Source: Erythrobacter sp. (GTDB lineage Bacteria > Pseudomonadota > Alphaproteobacteria > Sphingomonadales > Sphingomonadaceae). From it: a stretch of 64,000 nucleotides of DNA. Every line of letters begins with the position of its first letter. The first letter of the stretch is position 1. The notes beneath the pieces were generated by a model. It made no database searches. It was not told where the DNA came from and was given only the letters and a program-made list of their open reading frames with translations. The position numbers and the translations under genes are program-made. Positions 54,601 through 62,581 of this stretch are shown here, piece after piece. The stretch spans positions 1 to 64,000 of the forward strand of contig NZ_JAMWYX010000014.1 of assembly GCF_024305245.1 (NCBI RefSeq). The letters run 5' to 3'.

Positions 54601-54845
54601 CGGGTCTGCTGCCGCTCATCATCGCGCAGGACGTGCTGTTCTACGGTTTCGCCAGTTCGGTCGCGTTCGGCCTGCTGATCGGCACATTCGTGGTGTCTCT
54701 GGCGCTGACGCCGGTCCTCTACTGCCTGTTTTTCGGCATTCGCAGGCCCGACCGCGACGGCGAGACCGGGGCGGGGCAAGCGGACAGCTGGTGGCGCCGC
54801 TTGATAGCCAAGTTGCCGATTGCGCGGCGGGGGGCGAAGGCATGA
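51627..54845 (+). CDS. RND family efflux pump, inner-membrane permease
   Basis: AcrB-family proton-driven pump of 1072 residues. First helix at about 10-30 (GPLMLFLVGILMLFGVYSYL). The periplasmic porter domains are in two repeats (LPAREDPKLIIRQAVVTTVY). The helix-4 proton-relay region is ISLGLLVDNGIVIAEDF. A second twelve-strand half has GVIINNSIVLVDRIDIERNA. It belongs to the AcrB/AcrD/AcrF class. GTG 51627 overlaps the adaptor stop; its own stop overlaps the channel gene (ATGA). Substrate unknown; drugs, solvents or aromatic compounds are typical. Confidence 0.94.
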   Translation: MNISVAALRAGPLMLFLVGILMLFGVYSYLTLPAREDPKLIIRQAVVTTVYPGLSADQVELLITKPLEERIMALPNIRDIASTSMNGVSIIKPRFDFDTPDLELAFENLAETVTETVPALPEGAQTPIVNDDFGDIAAMTLALHGPEYSNAELAEYAEHVRDQLILVEGTKKVDLLGVRPERIFVEFDNAVLSQAGISPDAIAAALDSENTIRPGGSVEVADGSIAVRPGGNFQNIDDVRSALVRSPDGTLVRVEDIAAVSRGYEDPVQRLAYYNKDETVILAVVMEEGLSVLNYSAVARAEVERIAATLPVGLSLDIVTYEATKVEAAVYGVTFNMLQTLAVVLGIVILFLGVRTGLIVGAIIPAVILATFAVMGAFEIALQRMSLATIIISLGLLVDNGIVIAEDFKRRVQELGDRDKALAQTSRELAFPLLVSSLTTIAVFLPLLIANSDSSEYTRSISLVVTISLGVSYVFAMTVTTTLCYHFLKVPEAGSADDAEDEKTRIAKAFDRLTDIYAGILRKLLAFRWLYVAAMVALFAAAGLLQSAIPKEFFPSNNNPQVLVYIELASGATSSQTDAGVRDIVKLIDDDEAFPEVEDFAAYVGFGGPRFVLSLSPVDPAPNKGFIVINTTDLAGAEAIVPRLREVFAARVPDINARVTRMFLGPEDPKVIRLQVTGPDADYINARAGDVMDMLAAEPGMIDIWSDWRSRTVEVDLKVDQQAARAAGVTSAAIALSLQRQLDGQPVSTFREGDESFPIVMRGAEDERTSIERLRTAAVYAADGSSVPLGQVAELQLAGEWGFIQREDMVRTVTVEGRHLRMSPDDLAPQLQPKIDAMNADLAPGHNIKIAGILEESGKNNAALIATLPIVIGMTFFLLIAQFGDFRRPLVIFLSLPFATFGAFFGLLVMQSPFGFMAILSLFALFGVIINNSIVLVDRIDIERNAILAEDAERPEGAAETSASLEREFEAVISACRRRFRPVVMTTLTTIAGLLPLIIAQDVLFYGFASSVAFGLLIGTFVVSLALTPVLYCLFFGIRRPDRDGETGAGQADSWWRRLIAKLPIARRGAKA

Positions 54846-56329
54846 GCGGGAAATCTTTCCTCGTCGCCGCCATGCTTAACGCGATGGCTTTCGGAATGGC
54901 CAGCTGCGCGGTCGGGCCGGATTACGCGCGGCCCAGCCAAAGCGTGCCCCTTACCGTAACGACGCTGCCGGAAGCGCCCGAGATTTCGCAAGCCGCGCCT
55001 GATGCAAGGTGGTGGCAGGCGTTCGGCGACCCGCTGCTCGACCGGCTGGTCAACGACGCGGTGGCGAACAACGCCGATCTCGAGGCGGCGGCTGCCCGGA
55101 TCGCGCAGGCGCGGGCGTTGCGCGCCGTTGCGGCCGGCGGCGCACGCCCGAATGTTGCGGCCAACAGCAGCGTCACCCGGTCCCAGACCAGCGAGAACGC
55201 CATCGACCTCAGCGGCCTTGGCGGCGGGGGTGGGGGCGGCGGCGCTCCGATCGGCGGCATTGGTGCCCCGCAGACGATCTACAGCGTCGGAACCTCGGCA
55301 TCGTGGGAAATCGACCTGTTCGGCAGGATCGGCCGCCGCGTGGAAGCCGCCGAAGCCCGCGTCGGTATCGCGCAGGAGGATCGCAACGCCCTGTTGCTGA
55401 CCGTGATCGCCGACACCGTGCAGAACTATGCCGAACTGCGGATCGCGCAGGAACAGCTCGGCGCGGTGGAGGCCAATCTGGAGACCACGCGCGAGACCGT
55501 CAGGCTGACGCAGCTGCGGTTCGACAAGGGGCTGGCATCGCAGTTCGACCTATCCCGTGCTGAGGCCGATGCGCGCAGCGCAGAGGCCCAGCTCGCGCCG
55601 CTTGGCGCGCAGGTCAGGGCGAACAATGCGGCCATTGCGGCACTCACGGGACAATTCCCGGCCGAGCTTGGCGAAAGTCTGATGACACCCGCCGCAATTG
55701 CGGTGCCGAGCGACGCCTTCCCCGCCGGGGTGCCGAGCGATGTGCTTCGTCGCCGACCCGATATTCGCCTTGCCGAGCGAAGGCTCGCTGCCGAAACCGC
55801 CGATATTGGCGGGGAGATTGCCGATCTTTATCCCAGTTTCAGCCTGTCGGGCCTGTTCGGATTCTCCTCGATCGCGCTCGACACGCTCTTTGCGGGCGGG
55901 TCGCAAAATACGTCTATCGGTGCGGCTTTGAACTGGCCGGTTTTTTCTGGCGGACGTGCGCGAGCAGAAATTGCCGAAGCGCGCGCCGGTGCCGACGAAG
56001 CCCGGGCGCTCTATCGCGGCGCCGTTCTACGCGCGTTTGAAGACGCTGACCGGGCGTTGACGGCTTATGTCTATGCGCAGCGGCGGCTGCGCGTGCTCGA
56101 AGCGGTTTTGGCTGAGCGGTCACAGAGTTACGGCTTTGCCAAGCTGCGGTTCGAACAGGGGCTCGATAGCCAATTGGTGCTGCTCGACACGCAGAGACAA
56201 TTGATCGCGGCTCGATCAGAGCTGGCGCGGGGCAAGGGCGACGTGCTCGTTGCCACGGTCGGCGCTTATCGCGCCCTTGGCGGCGGATGGGACCTTGGAG
56301 AAATACCGGATCAGAGCGAGCAACCCTAG
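54842..56329 (+). CDS. Outer-membrane efflux channel lipoprotein (NodT/OprM family)
   Basis: 495 residues; the lipoprotein signal ends MASC (Cys22), followed by AVGPDYARPSQ, the typical NodT/OprM start. Two TolC-like repeats (ASWEIDLFGRIGRRVEAAEA and LRRRPDIRLAERRLAAETAD), a glycine-rich loop (GLGGGGGGGGAP) and the closing ERSQSYGFAKLRFEQGLDSQ motif are present. It forms the exit duct of the pump. ATG 54842 overlaps the pump stop. It ends about 35 bp before the convergent AraC gene. Confidence 0.93.
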   Translation: MSGKSFLVAAMLNAMAFGMASCAVGPDYARPSQSVPLTVTTLPEAPEISQAAPDARWWQAFGDPLLDRLVNDAVANNADLEAAAARIAQARALRAVAAGGARPNVAANSSVTRSQTSENAIDLSGLGGGGGGGGAPIGGIGAPQTIYSVGTSASWEIDLFGRIGRRVEAAEARVGIAQEDRNALLLTVIADTVQNYAELRIAQEQLGAVEANLETTRETVRLTQLRFDKGLASQFDLSRAEADARSAEAQLAPLGAQVRANNAAIAALTGQFPAELGESLMTPAAIAVPSDAFPAGVPSDVLRRRPDIRLAERRLAAETADIGGEIADLYPSFSLSGLFGFSSIALDTLFAGGSQNTSIGAALNWPVFSGGRARAEIAEARAGADEARALYRGAVLRAFEDADRALTAYVYAQRRLRVLEAVLAERSQSYGFAKLRFEQGLDSQLVLLDTQRQLIAARSELARGKGDVLVATVGAYRALGGGWDLGEIPDQSEQP

Positions 56330-56364
56330 CGGCGCTTGGGACTGCTAGGGTCGCGCAGGACTGC

Positions 56365-57375
56365 TTAGACCTGCTGTTCCTGGCGAAACCTCTCGGGCGG
56401 TTTCCCGGTCCAGCTCTTGAAAGCGCGCTGGAACGACTTTGGGTCGGCAAATCCAAGCAAACCGGCCACCTGGCCTTGGGATAGGGTGCTTTTGGTTAGG
56501 TATCGCACAGCCAGATCACGGCGCACGCGGTTCAGGGTTGTCTGATAGGATTGCCCCGACGCTGCCAGTTGGCGCTGCATGGTAGACCGGCTGACGCCCA
56601 GTTCTTCGCAGATCGCCTCCACCCGCACCGGCCCCGAATTCAGCGCGTGTCTGATCGCGGCTTCGACCTGCGCCGGGAAGTCGGCCGTGCCAGCCTGCTG
56701 TTGCAGCTGCCGTTCAAGATCGGCTTCTAGCTCGGCCCACAAAGCGTCATTGACCGACATGAACGGCGCTTCGACATCGGCAGTTGCAAACTCGATCACG
56801 ACGTCGGGGCCATGCACGATGCCCGTTCCGAAATACCCGTTCGCGAGCTCATCATCGATCAAGGCTGCAGGAAACGTCACATGGAGCGGCACGATGTTCC
56901 GCAGCGAATGCGCCCGCGCCTTTTCGACCAGAAAGATCGCAATGGGTGCGGACAGTTGCGGGGGCAGGGTCAGCGCCGGATCGCCTGCCACGATCTCGAC
57001 CCGCAAGGTGGCATTGCCGCGGCTCAGCTTGATTGCCACAGGGCCGAACAGCGTCTTGAAGCGGGCCAGACGCCGCAGCCCTTCGACCATATTGGGCGCA
57101 ATCGACAGGGCTAGAAAGATCGGCAGAATCGGCCCGCTGGCCATCGCCTTGCCGACTACAATCGGATCGGCCCGATCGCCCGCCAATCGTGCCAATGTCT
57201 GGAACAGAGTGACGAAATCCTGCCCCGACACCAGCATGTCCGCGCCGAGCCTGGTCGACGCGGGCCAGGGCACTTCGCGCAGCAGCGCGTCCGGACCGAC
57301 CCCGACGATCGGGCACACGGCACCGAGCAGGATCGCGATCGAATGTTTCGGCATGGTCATATATTTCAACGGCAT
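56365..57375 (-). CDS. AraC family regulator with AraC-type ligand-binding domain (2)
   Basis: 336 residues with the same two-domain plan as the AraC protein at 49.2 kb: an Arabinose_bd-like N-terminus (SIAPNMVEGLRRLARFKTLF, ELANGYFGTGIVHG), then HTH_18 (AICEELGVSRSTMQRQLAAS, then SFQRAFKSWTGKPPERFRQE). ATG 57375 is chosen over the TTG at 57393. It is divergent from a cupin lipoprotein gene; the same 20-bp-period direct repeat operator (57415-57447) lies between them. The two AraC proteins look like paralogues with a shared or related binding site. Confidence 0.87.
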   Translation of the reverse strand: MPLKYMTMPKHSIAILLGAVCPIVGVGPDALLREVPWPASTRLGADMLVSGQDFVTLFQTLARLAGDRADPIVVGKAMASGPILPIFLALSIAPNMVEGLRRLARFKTLFGPVAIKLSRGNATLRVEIVAGDPALTLPPQLSAPIAIFLVEKARAHSLRNIVPLHVTFPAALIDDELANGYFGTGIVHGPDVVIEFATADVEAPFMSVNDALWAELEADLERQLQQQAGTADFPAQVEAAIRHALNSGPVRVEAICEELGVSRSTMQRQLAASGQSYQTTLNRVRRDLAVRYLTKSTLSQGQVAGLLGFADPKSFQRAFKSWTGKPPERFRQEQQV

Positions 57376-57414
57376 TCCACATTCCCGGCGCAAGTGCCAA
57401 TACCGCGTTGCACG

Positions 57415-57447
57415 TGACCGAATTGATCACCCGCTGACCGAATTTGC
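57415..57447. promoter_or_regulatory. AraC-type operator: two 13-bp direct repeats, 20-bp period (second locus)
   Basis: TGACCGAATTGAT at 57415-57427 and TGACCGAATTTGC at 57435-57447 are 20 bp apart. The element lies 40 bp upstream of the AraC gene and 71 bp upstream of the cupin gene. It is nearly identical to the element at 50267-50299. Confidence 0.75.
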
Positions 57448-57518
57448 TGCTCGCGCCTCGCCCGAAAAGCGACCACTTTCGGCACGTTAGGCCCGAGGCG
57501 GCCAGAGGGACAGCGATC

Positions 57519-57998
57519 ATGAAGCGACCATATGTTTTTGCGCCAGCTACGTTGCTGATGCTGACGGGATGCTATCCTGCGGCAGAGGGCGAGCGACCTT
57601 TGGTCAGCGCTCCTGCAGTTCCGACGCCCGTTGCCAGCACCCGATTCGAACGCACAACGGCCGATGCGGTGGAGTTCCAGCAGTTGTTCCCCGGCGTGTC
57701 CGCCGCGTTCCTGTACGGCGGAATCGGCCAAGGTGTTCCGACCTTTCAGCTTGCCACGATCGATGCGGGTGTGATCTTTCCCGCGCATTCTCATTCGAGC
57801 GGCTATCATGCGGTCATTGTGGCAGGCCGGTTTCAGCACTGGGAAGAAGGCGACGCTGAAAGAGGCCCGATCATGACCGCGGGTTCGCATTTCTACCAGC
57901 CGGGCGGGAACCTGCATTACGATAGTTGCGTGGGGCCGGAGACCTGCACCGTATCGGTCTCCTTCCCCGAGCGCGCCGACGTCAGCTTTCCGCAATAG
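57519..57998 (+). CDS. Cupin-fold lipoprotein (DUF4437-like)
   Basis: 159 residues; the lipoprotein signal ends LMLTGC (Cys18). The conserved single cupin strands carry metal-ligand candidates in FPAHSHSSGYHAVIVAGRFQ (three His) and the end of GSHFYQPGGNLHYDS. It is likely periplasmic, with an enzyme or binding role unclear from sequence. ATG 57519 follows AGAGGGA. It is divergent from AraC(2) and starts a plus-strand group that may continue with the DUF1772-like gene after about 110 bp. Confidence 0.75.
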   Translation: MKRPYVFAPATLLMLTGCYPAAEGERPLVSAPAVPTPVASTRFERTTADAVEFQQLFPGVSAAFLYGGIGQGVPTFQLATIDAGVIFPAHSHSSGYHAVIVAGRFQHWEEGDAERGPIMTAGSHFYQPGGNLHYDSCVGPETCTVSVSFPERADVSFPQ

Positions 57999-58106
57999 CG
58001 CGGCCGACATCCCGATGGTGAAAATCGCAAACATCTCCTTGGCTCACCCCACCCCCGTGAAGAGCCATGGGGACCGCCCGCAGCCAGTGTCCACCGAGTT
58101 CGGACT

Positions 58107-58568
58107 TTGACATCCAGGTCCGATGTGGTCGCAACACTCGCTGCGGGCACTTTTGCAGGCGCGCAGTTGATGATCGGCGTCTCTTTCGGTGCGCAATGGA
58201 GCCAGATGACGGGGTCCGAGCTTGCCGCCGGTTTTTCGGCAGACTGGATCAATATCGCCACGACAATCATCCCCTTCGCGTTGCTGCAAACGATCGTCAT
58301 TCCGGTCTCGCTCTATTGGGCGTGGGGTCACGAGTCGGCGCGGCGATTGTGGACGCTGGCGCTGGCCAGCTGGCTGATCAATTGCGCAATCACCGCAGGC
58401 TATCATTTCCCGATCGTGTGGACAGCGATGCAAGGTGGCTATTCGCCTGCCACGATCACCGGTGTCGTCGACACATGGGTGCTGGTGCACTGGGTCCGGA
58501 TCGTGCTGGGCTACCTCACATTCCACCTTGCGCTTCAGGCGACCATTCGCGGGCGTGCAAATAATTGA
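58107..58568 (+). CDS. DUF1772-like four-helix membrane protein
   Basis: 153 residues with about four membrane helices: 12-28, 50-70, 80-98 and 120-145. The AGTFAGAQLMIG start, WGHESARRLWTLAL middle and final VLVHWVRIVLGYLTFHLALQ fit the anthrone-oxygenase-like DUF1772 family, which has no proven role in most bacteria. The start is TTG 58107 with a weak ribosome-binding site, so the N-terminus is uncertain. It lies between the cupin and an SDR on the same strand, 31 bp before the SDR. Confidence 0.6.
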   Translation: MTSRSDVVATLAAGTFAGAQLMIGVSFGAQWSQMTGSELAAGFSADWINIATTIIPFALLQTIVIPVSLYWAWGHESARRLWTLALASWLINCAITAGYHFPIVWTAMQGGYSPATITGVVDTWVLVHWVRIVLGYLTFHLALQATIRGRANN

Positions 58569-58599
58569 ATAGCCATCACAAAAGGATCGAAGCCGCAAC

Positions 58600-59358
58600 A
58601 TGATGCTCGAAAACAAAGTTGTATTGGTGACGGGCGGAAGCTCCGGCATCGGCGCCGAAATCGCGCGCCAGTTTCGCGCTCTCGGGAACGACGTTGTCAT
58701 TTGTGGTCGCAACGCAGAAAAGCTCGCTGCAGCGGCGGCAAAACTCGATGCGCATCCGATCCGCTGCGACGTCGCTAACGTCGACGAGTGCCGGCAGATG
58801 CTGGACGAGATCGATATGCAGTTCGGTCGGCTGGATATTCTCGTCAATTGCGCCGGTATCATGCTGATGTACGATTTTCATGCTCAAGCCGACACGCCGG
58901 ACAGGCTTCAGCGTGAGATTGAGATTAACGCGATTGCACCCCTGCGCCTGACGCACATGGCGCTTCCGCATATGCTAGAAGGATGGGAGCCCGCGATTGT
59001 GTTCGTCAGCTCCGGTCTTGCCTATATCCCGTTTCCGGCAACGCCGGTCTATTCGGGCACCAAGGCACTGATCCACCACAGCTCGATGGCGCTGCGGCAT
59101 CAGCTTGAAGGCTACGGGGTGAAAGTGTTCGAATTGCTTCCCCCGGTTACCGACACGCCCTTGGCCGAAGGGATGGATACCGGCAGCTTCAAGAAGACCC
59201 CGCCCGCCGACGTGGTCGCCGAATTGATCAGCGCGATGCGCAAGGACAGGTTCGAAATCGCGGCCGGAGCATCGAAACAACTGCGCCTGATGAGCCGCAT
59301 CGCGCCCGCGTTTCTGTTCAGACAGATGGTCAAGCAGTTTGGCGGCGGAAATCGTTAG
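58600..59358 (+). CDS. SDR family oxidoreductase (DltE-like)
   Basis: 252 residues: cofactor motif TGGSSGIG at 11-18, NCAG, catalytic Ser in VFVSSGLAY and Tyr/Lys in YSGTKALIH. The C-terminal extension (ISAMRKDRFEIAAGASKQLR) is typical of DltE/YqjQ-type SDRs. The substrate is unknown. Start ATG 58600 with AAAAGGA upstream. It overlaps the convergent MFS gene by four bases. Likely co-transcribed with the DUF1772-like gene. Confidence 0.88.
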   Translation: MMLENKVVLVTGGSSGIGAEIARQFRALGNDVVICGRNAEKLAAAAAKLDAHPIRCDVANVDECRQMLDEIDMQFGRLDILVNCAGIMLMYDFHAQADTPDRLQREIEINAIAPLRLTHMALPHMLEGWEPAIVFVSSGLAYIPFPATPVYSGTKALIHHSSMALRHQLEGYGVKVFELLPPVTDTPLAEGMDTGSFKKTPPADVVAELISAMRKDRFEIAAGASKQLRLMSRIAPAFLFRQMVKQFGGGNR

Positions 59359-60506
59359 GTCGCCCGTCGCCCCAGCGCGGCGATCATCGCCAGCGCGGCA
59401 ACGGCCACGACCGTTCCGGCAACTCCGACCCATCCGAGCCCGCATTGCGCGGTCACCCAGCCCCCCAGCGCCGCGCCCAGTCCTTGACCGAAATAGAGCA
59501 TCGACCCGTTGAGCGCGAAAGCGATAGTCGCTGCCGGGCCTGCCGATCTGGCAAGGCTGGACTGGATAATCGGAGAGGTCGCAAACAGGGCGGCCGAGCC
59601 GGCTGTCATTGCCAGCACCAGCGCCGCAAGCGCAAATCCGCCAAGGTCGTTCAGCATCATCAGGGCGAAAAGCATTTGGGTGATCGCGGTGGTCGTAACC
59701 AGAATAGCCAAACCCCGGCGCGGCGGTAACTTCGCCAACCACGCGCCCAAAGCCAGCCCCAGAATGCTCCCCACACCGGTCGAAACCTGAACCGCGCCGA
59801 TCGCCGCGCCGGTCAGGCCGGTTGCTGCTGTGATGACCGGTCCGATAAAGCCGACCGTTGCGAAGGTGGCGCAGAACGCCAGCATGGTGATACCCATCAA
59901 CAGCGGATTGTCGCCGCGCAGGGCCGACGCGAAGTTCTGCTTGCCCATGTCGGGCGCCTCGATCCGTGCGGGCGCGGCGAGCGCCAGAATGACCAATGCG
60001 ATCAGGCAAATCGCGCAGGCGAACCAGAAGGCAGCCTGCCATCCGAACATATCGCCCAATACGCTGCCCACCGGCATGCCGATCACAAACGCTAGCGTGT
60101 AGCCGCCCAGCACAGTGGCAATCGCCGCAGGGCGCTTGTCTTCGGAAACCAGATTCACGGCAATGGTGGTGGACAGCGGCAGGGTCAGCGCCGCGAACAG
60201 CCCGCCAGCAAAGCGGATCGCGGCGATCAGTTCGAACGATGAGGCGAGCGCAGTCGCCATGTTCATGACCGTGAGGATTGCCATCACACCCAGCAGCACC
60301 CGCTTGCGATCCCATCCGGCCAACAGGCGGGCCAGGATCGGACCGCCAATGCCGCAGGCGACGGCAAAGACGGTCTGCAACTGCCCGATTGCGGGGATGC
60401 CGACCGAAAGGTCAGCGGCCATCGGCGCGATCAGGCCGATGAACACGAATGCGCTCGTGCCAAAGGCGAACGGCGCAAAGACAAGGCTGATCAGGCGGAG
60501 GTTCAA
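59355..60506 (-). CDS. MFS transporter
   Basis: 383 residues and about 12 hydrophobic helices. The loop 2-3 motif reads ARLLAGWDRKRVLLG. It resembles the sugar/drug-exporter DHA1 family (AraJ-like, PVGSVLGDMFGWQAAFW). TTG start at 60506 overlapping the stop of the preceding gene. Third gene of the TetR-controlled SDR-membrane protein-MFS operon. Substrate unknown. Confidence 0.88.
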   Translation of the reverse strand: MNLRLISLVFAPFAFGTSAFVFIGLIAPMAADLSVGIPAIGQLQTVFAVACGIGGPILARLLAGWDRKRVLLGVMAILTVMNMATALASSFELIAAIRFAGGLFAALTLPLSTTIAVNLVSEDKRPAAIATVLGGYTLAFVIGMPVGSVLGDMFGWQAAFWFACAICLIALVILALAAPARIEAPDMGKQNFASALRGDNPLLMGITMLAFCATFATVGFIGPVITAATGLTGAAIGAVQVSTGVGSILGLALGAWLAKLPPRRGLAILVTTTAITQMLFALMMLNDLGGFALAALVLAMTAGSAALFATSPIIQSSLARSAGPAATIAFALNGSMLYFGQGLGAALGGWVTAQCGLGWVGVAGTVVAVAALAMIAALGRRAT

Positions 60507-60910
60507 ACTCTGCTGTCCCTGCGCGCCAGATAGATGCCGGCTGCTCCGAATGCCGCCGATAGTGTCCAGGGATAGGGCGCGGGCGTGCTCCAGAGTGCAG
60601 CGTTGCCGAAGACCGCGAGGCTCGCGCCGAGAACTGCGAAGCCCGCATTGATAGCCGTGGCGAAACCGGCGAGGATCAGATGTTCCGGCTTGCGGGTCGC
60701 AGCCACGAACATCGCTGCCATCGCGACCAGCGCAATAGACCCGACGTGCCAGGAAAAGTGATGCAGCCAGACGACATCGGCCGGAAGGTCGACCCGGTGA
60801 AGCGGATCGAGCACTTTTGTGCCGCCGAGCAATTCATGCCCCAGCATCGCGGCGATGCACACCGCTGCTCCGATGCCGAAACACCACCGTGCGGCGGCGC
60901 TCACAGCCAT
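60503..60910 (-). CDS. Hypothetical four-helix membrane protein
   Basis: 135 residues with helices near 8-25, 50-72, 80-100 and 105-125. HHFSWHVGSIALVAMAAMF is the most distinctive segment. I do not recognise the family. The start ATG 60910 directly follows the SDR stop (TAA-ATG), and the stop overlaps the MFS start, so it is translationally coupled to both and likely works with them. Confidence 0.7.
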   Translation of the reverse strand: MAVSAAARWCFGIGAAVCIAAMLGHELLGGTKVLDPLHRVDLPADVVWLHHFSWHVGSIALVAMAAMFVAATRKPEHLILAGFATAINAGFAVLGASLAVFGNAALWSTPAPYPWTLSAAFGAAGIYLARRDSRV

Positions 60911-61642
60911 TTACCACGCCTCGCTGAAGGGGCGCAGGTCAAGCTCGTGCGTCCAGGTCGATCGCGGCTGCTGGTGCAGCATCCAGTAGGCAGAGGCGAT
61001 GTCATCAGGGTCAAGCGTGCCATCGGGACCGAGTTTTGCAAGGTGTTCGCCAAACAGGGCACCGGCTCGCTCACCATTCACCAGACCATCGATGATGATG
61101 TGTGCGATATGCACGCCTTGCGGCCCGTATTCGCGGGCCAATGCCTGCACGAGGTTGCGCAAGGCCGCTTTCGCCGAGGCGAACTGCCCAAAATTCGGCT
61201 TGCCCCTCAACGAGGCCGAAGCGCCGGTGAACAGCATGGAGCCAGAGCCTTGCGCCCGAAGGATCGGCAAGGCCTGCTTTGCCGCCAGAAAGGCACCGAA
61301 GCAGCACACCCGCCACACATGCTCGAAGTCTTCGGCAGACAGGTCCTCGAACGCGTCGGGCGTATTGCCACCGGCATTGAAGACCACCGCTTCCAGATTG
61401 CCGTCACGCCCCCGAACACGATCAAACAGAACTCCGATGTCCGTTTCCGAGGTGACATCGACCTTGATGGCTTCTGCCGAACCGCCGGCGGCGCGGATCT
61501 GATCGGCGCTGTGTTCCACCTTTGCGATATTCCGGCCCGAGATGAAGACATGCAGCCCTTCGCGGGCGAAGCGGCGGGCGACTGCGGCGCCGATGCCTTC
61601 CGCAGGACCTGCGCCCAGTATCACCGCCTTGTTCTGCATCAT
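60911..61642 (-). CDS. SDR family oxidoreductase with Phe in place of the catalytic Tyr
   Basis: 243 residues. Cofactor motif VILGAGPAEGIGAAVA (spaced as GAGxxxGIG), FNAGGN, Ser in LFTGASASLRG. The active-site YxxxK reads FASAK, so the Tyr is Phe. A branch of SDR proteins shares the GAG...GIG and FASAK forms, so this may be family-wide. ATG 61642 follows GGGAG. First gene of an operon with the membrane protein and MFS genes, divergent from the TetR regulator. Confidence 0.85.
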   Translation of the reverse strand: MMQNKAVILGAGPAEGIGAAVARRFAREGLHVFISGRNIAKVEHSADQIRAAGGSAEAIKVDVTSETDIGVLFDRVRGRDGNLEAVVFNAGGNTPDAFEDLSAEDFEHVWRVCCFGAFLAAKQALPILRAQGSGSMLFTGASASLRGKPNFGQFASAKAALRNLVQALAREYGPQGVHIAHIIIDGLVNGERAGALFGEHLAKLGPDGTLDPDDIASAYWMLHQQPRSTWTHELDLRPFSEAW

Positions 61643-61705
61643 CGGCTCCCGAAATCGCCATGTGAGTGCCCGGCTTGCTATTGTCATCGCTTTGCCGGAT
61701 AATTC

Positions 61706-61721
61706 AGGAACGATCGTTCCT
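61706..61721. promoter_or_regulatory. TetR operator (perfect 16-bp palindrome)
   Basis: AGGAACGATCGTTCCT is a perfect palindrome midway between the divergent SDR operon and the TetR gene (start 61736). The position and symmetry are typical of a TetR-family operator controlling both directions. Confidence 0.8.
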
Positions 61722-61735
61722 TAATGGGTTGACGG

Positions 61736-62368
61736 ATGCCACGGCCACGTTTGAAGTCAAGGGAAAAGCTGTTGCAGAACGCCATGTGGACGTTCTGGAC
61801 GCGGGGGTATCACGCCACCTCGATCGACGATCTCGTCAAGACGACCGGCGTTGCGCGCAGCGGCATCTATGCCGAGTTCGGGGGCAAGGAAGAGGCCTTC
61901 GCCAACTGCCTCGAGCATTACCGGGAAGCGGTTGCCGGCCCGGCGATTGCGATCCTCACCAACCATGAGAGTGGCCTTAAGGCGATCCGCGCATATTTTG
62001 GCTTCTTCATCGAACGGCATCGCCAACACGGTCTGCCGGGTCCGGGCTGTTTCCTCGCCAATTCCGTGACCGAAATGGCCCCCCATTCGCAGGCGGCACT
62101 TGAAACGGCTTCCGCCCACCGGCGGGACCTGCAGCAGGGCTTTAAAGCTGCGCTTTGCCGCGCCGCTTTCGAATTGAACTCTCATGCGGCGCCGGACGAT
62201 CTCGATGGTCTTGCTAATTTCCTCGCCGTCGCATCGCAAGGCCTATGGTCCTATGCGAGAGCCATGGATGACATCGCCGAACTCGAACAATTCGCGCGGG
62301 AGATCCTTGCGCTGGTGGAGGCGAGATTGTCGAACTTTGGTGACGCGGGAGATGATTGCCAAGCATAA
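61736..62368 (+). CDS. TetR/AcrR family transcriptional regulator
   Basis: 210 residues. The N-terminal HTH (about 10-55) reads LLQNAMWTFWTRGYHATSID, then VARSGIYAEFGGKEEAF. The C-terminal domain contains GPGCFLANSVTEMAPH, typical of the TetR_C_16/YcdC-like branch. It is divergent from the SDR-membrane-MFS operon, with a perfect 16-bp palindrome in between; it probably represses that operon and itself. ATG at 61736. Confidence 0.9.
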   Translation: MPRPRLKSREKLLQNAMWTFWTRGYHATSIDDLVKTTGVARSGIYAEFGGKEEAFANCLEHYREAVAGPAIAILTNHESGLKAIRAYFGFFIERHRQHGLPGPGCFLANSVTEMAPHSQAALETASAHRRDLQQGFKAALCRAAFELNSHAAPDDLDGLANFLAVASQGLWSYARAMDDIAELEQFAREILALVEARLSNFGDAGDDCQA

Positions 62369-62398
62369 CGCGCAAGGGAAGCGTTGGTATTGGTGCGT

Positions 62399-62581
62399 TT
62401 AATCGCCAAGTCGGGTTTCGAAAATCGAACTCCAAATACCCGGCAGCCGCGGCCCGATAAGTGTAATGTCGGCTTCTGGCAAAACCAGCCATTCGCCATG
62501 CTGTTTGGGAACGACGGCTAGGTCCCAGACGAGGCCATTCAGGCCGATTGGTAACCTTGTCCGTTTTGAGGCAGTCGGCAA
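62399..62581 (-). pseudogene. Possible gene remnant
   Basis: 60 codons from a TTG without ribosome-binding site. The translated segment LVWDLAVVPKQHGEWLVLPE, then ADITLIGPRLPGIW, reads like real protein, but no start, family or neighbour supports a functional gene. Low confidence. Confidence 0.25.

Noticed and set aside
52362..54779. 805-codon minus-strand frame opposite the RND pump
   Set aside because: Antisense shadow with an extreme Arg/His/Asp-rich translation, typical of GC-rich coding strands.
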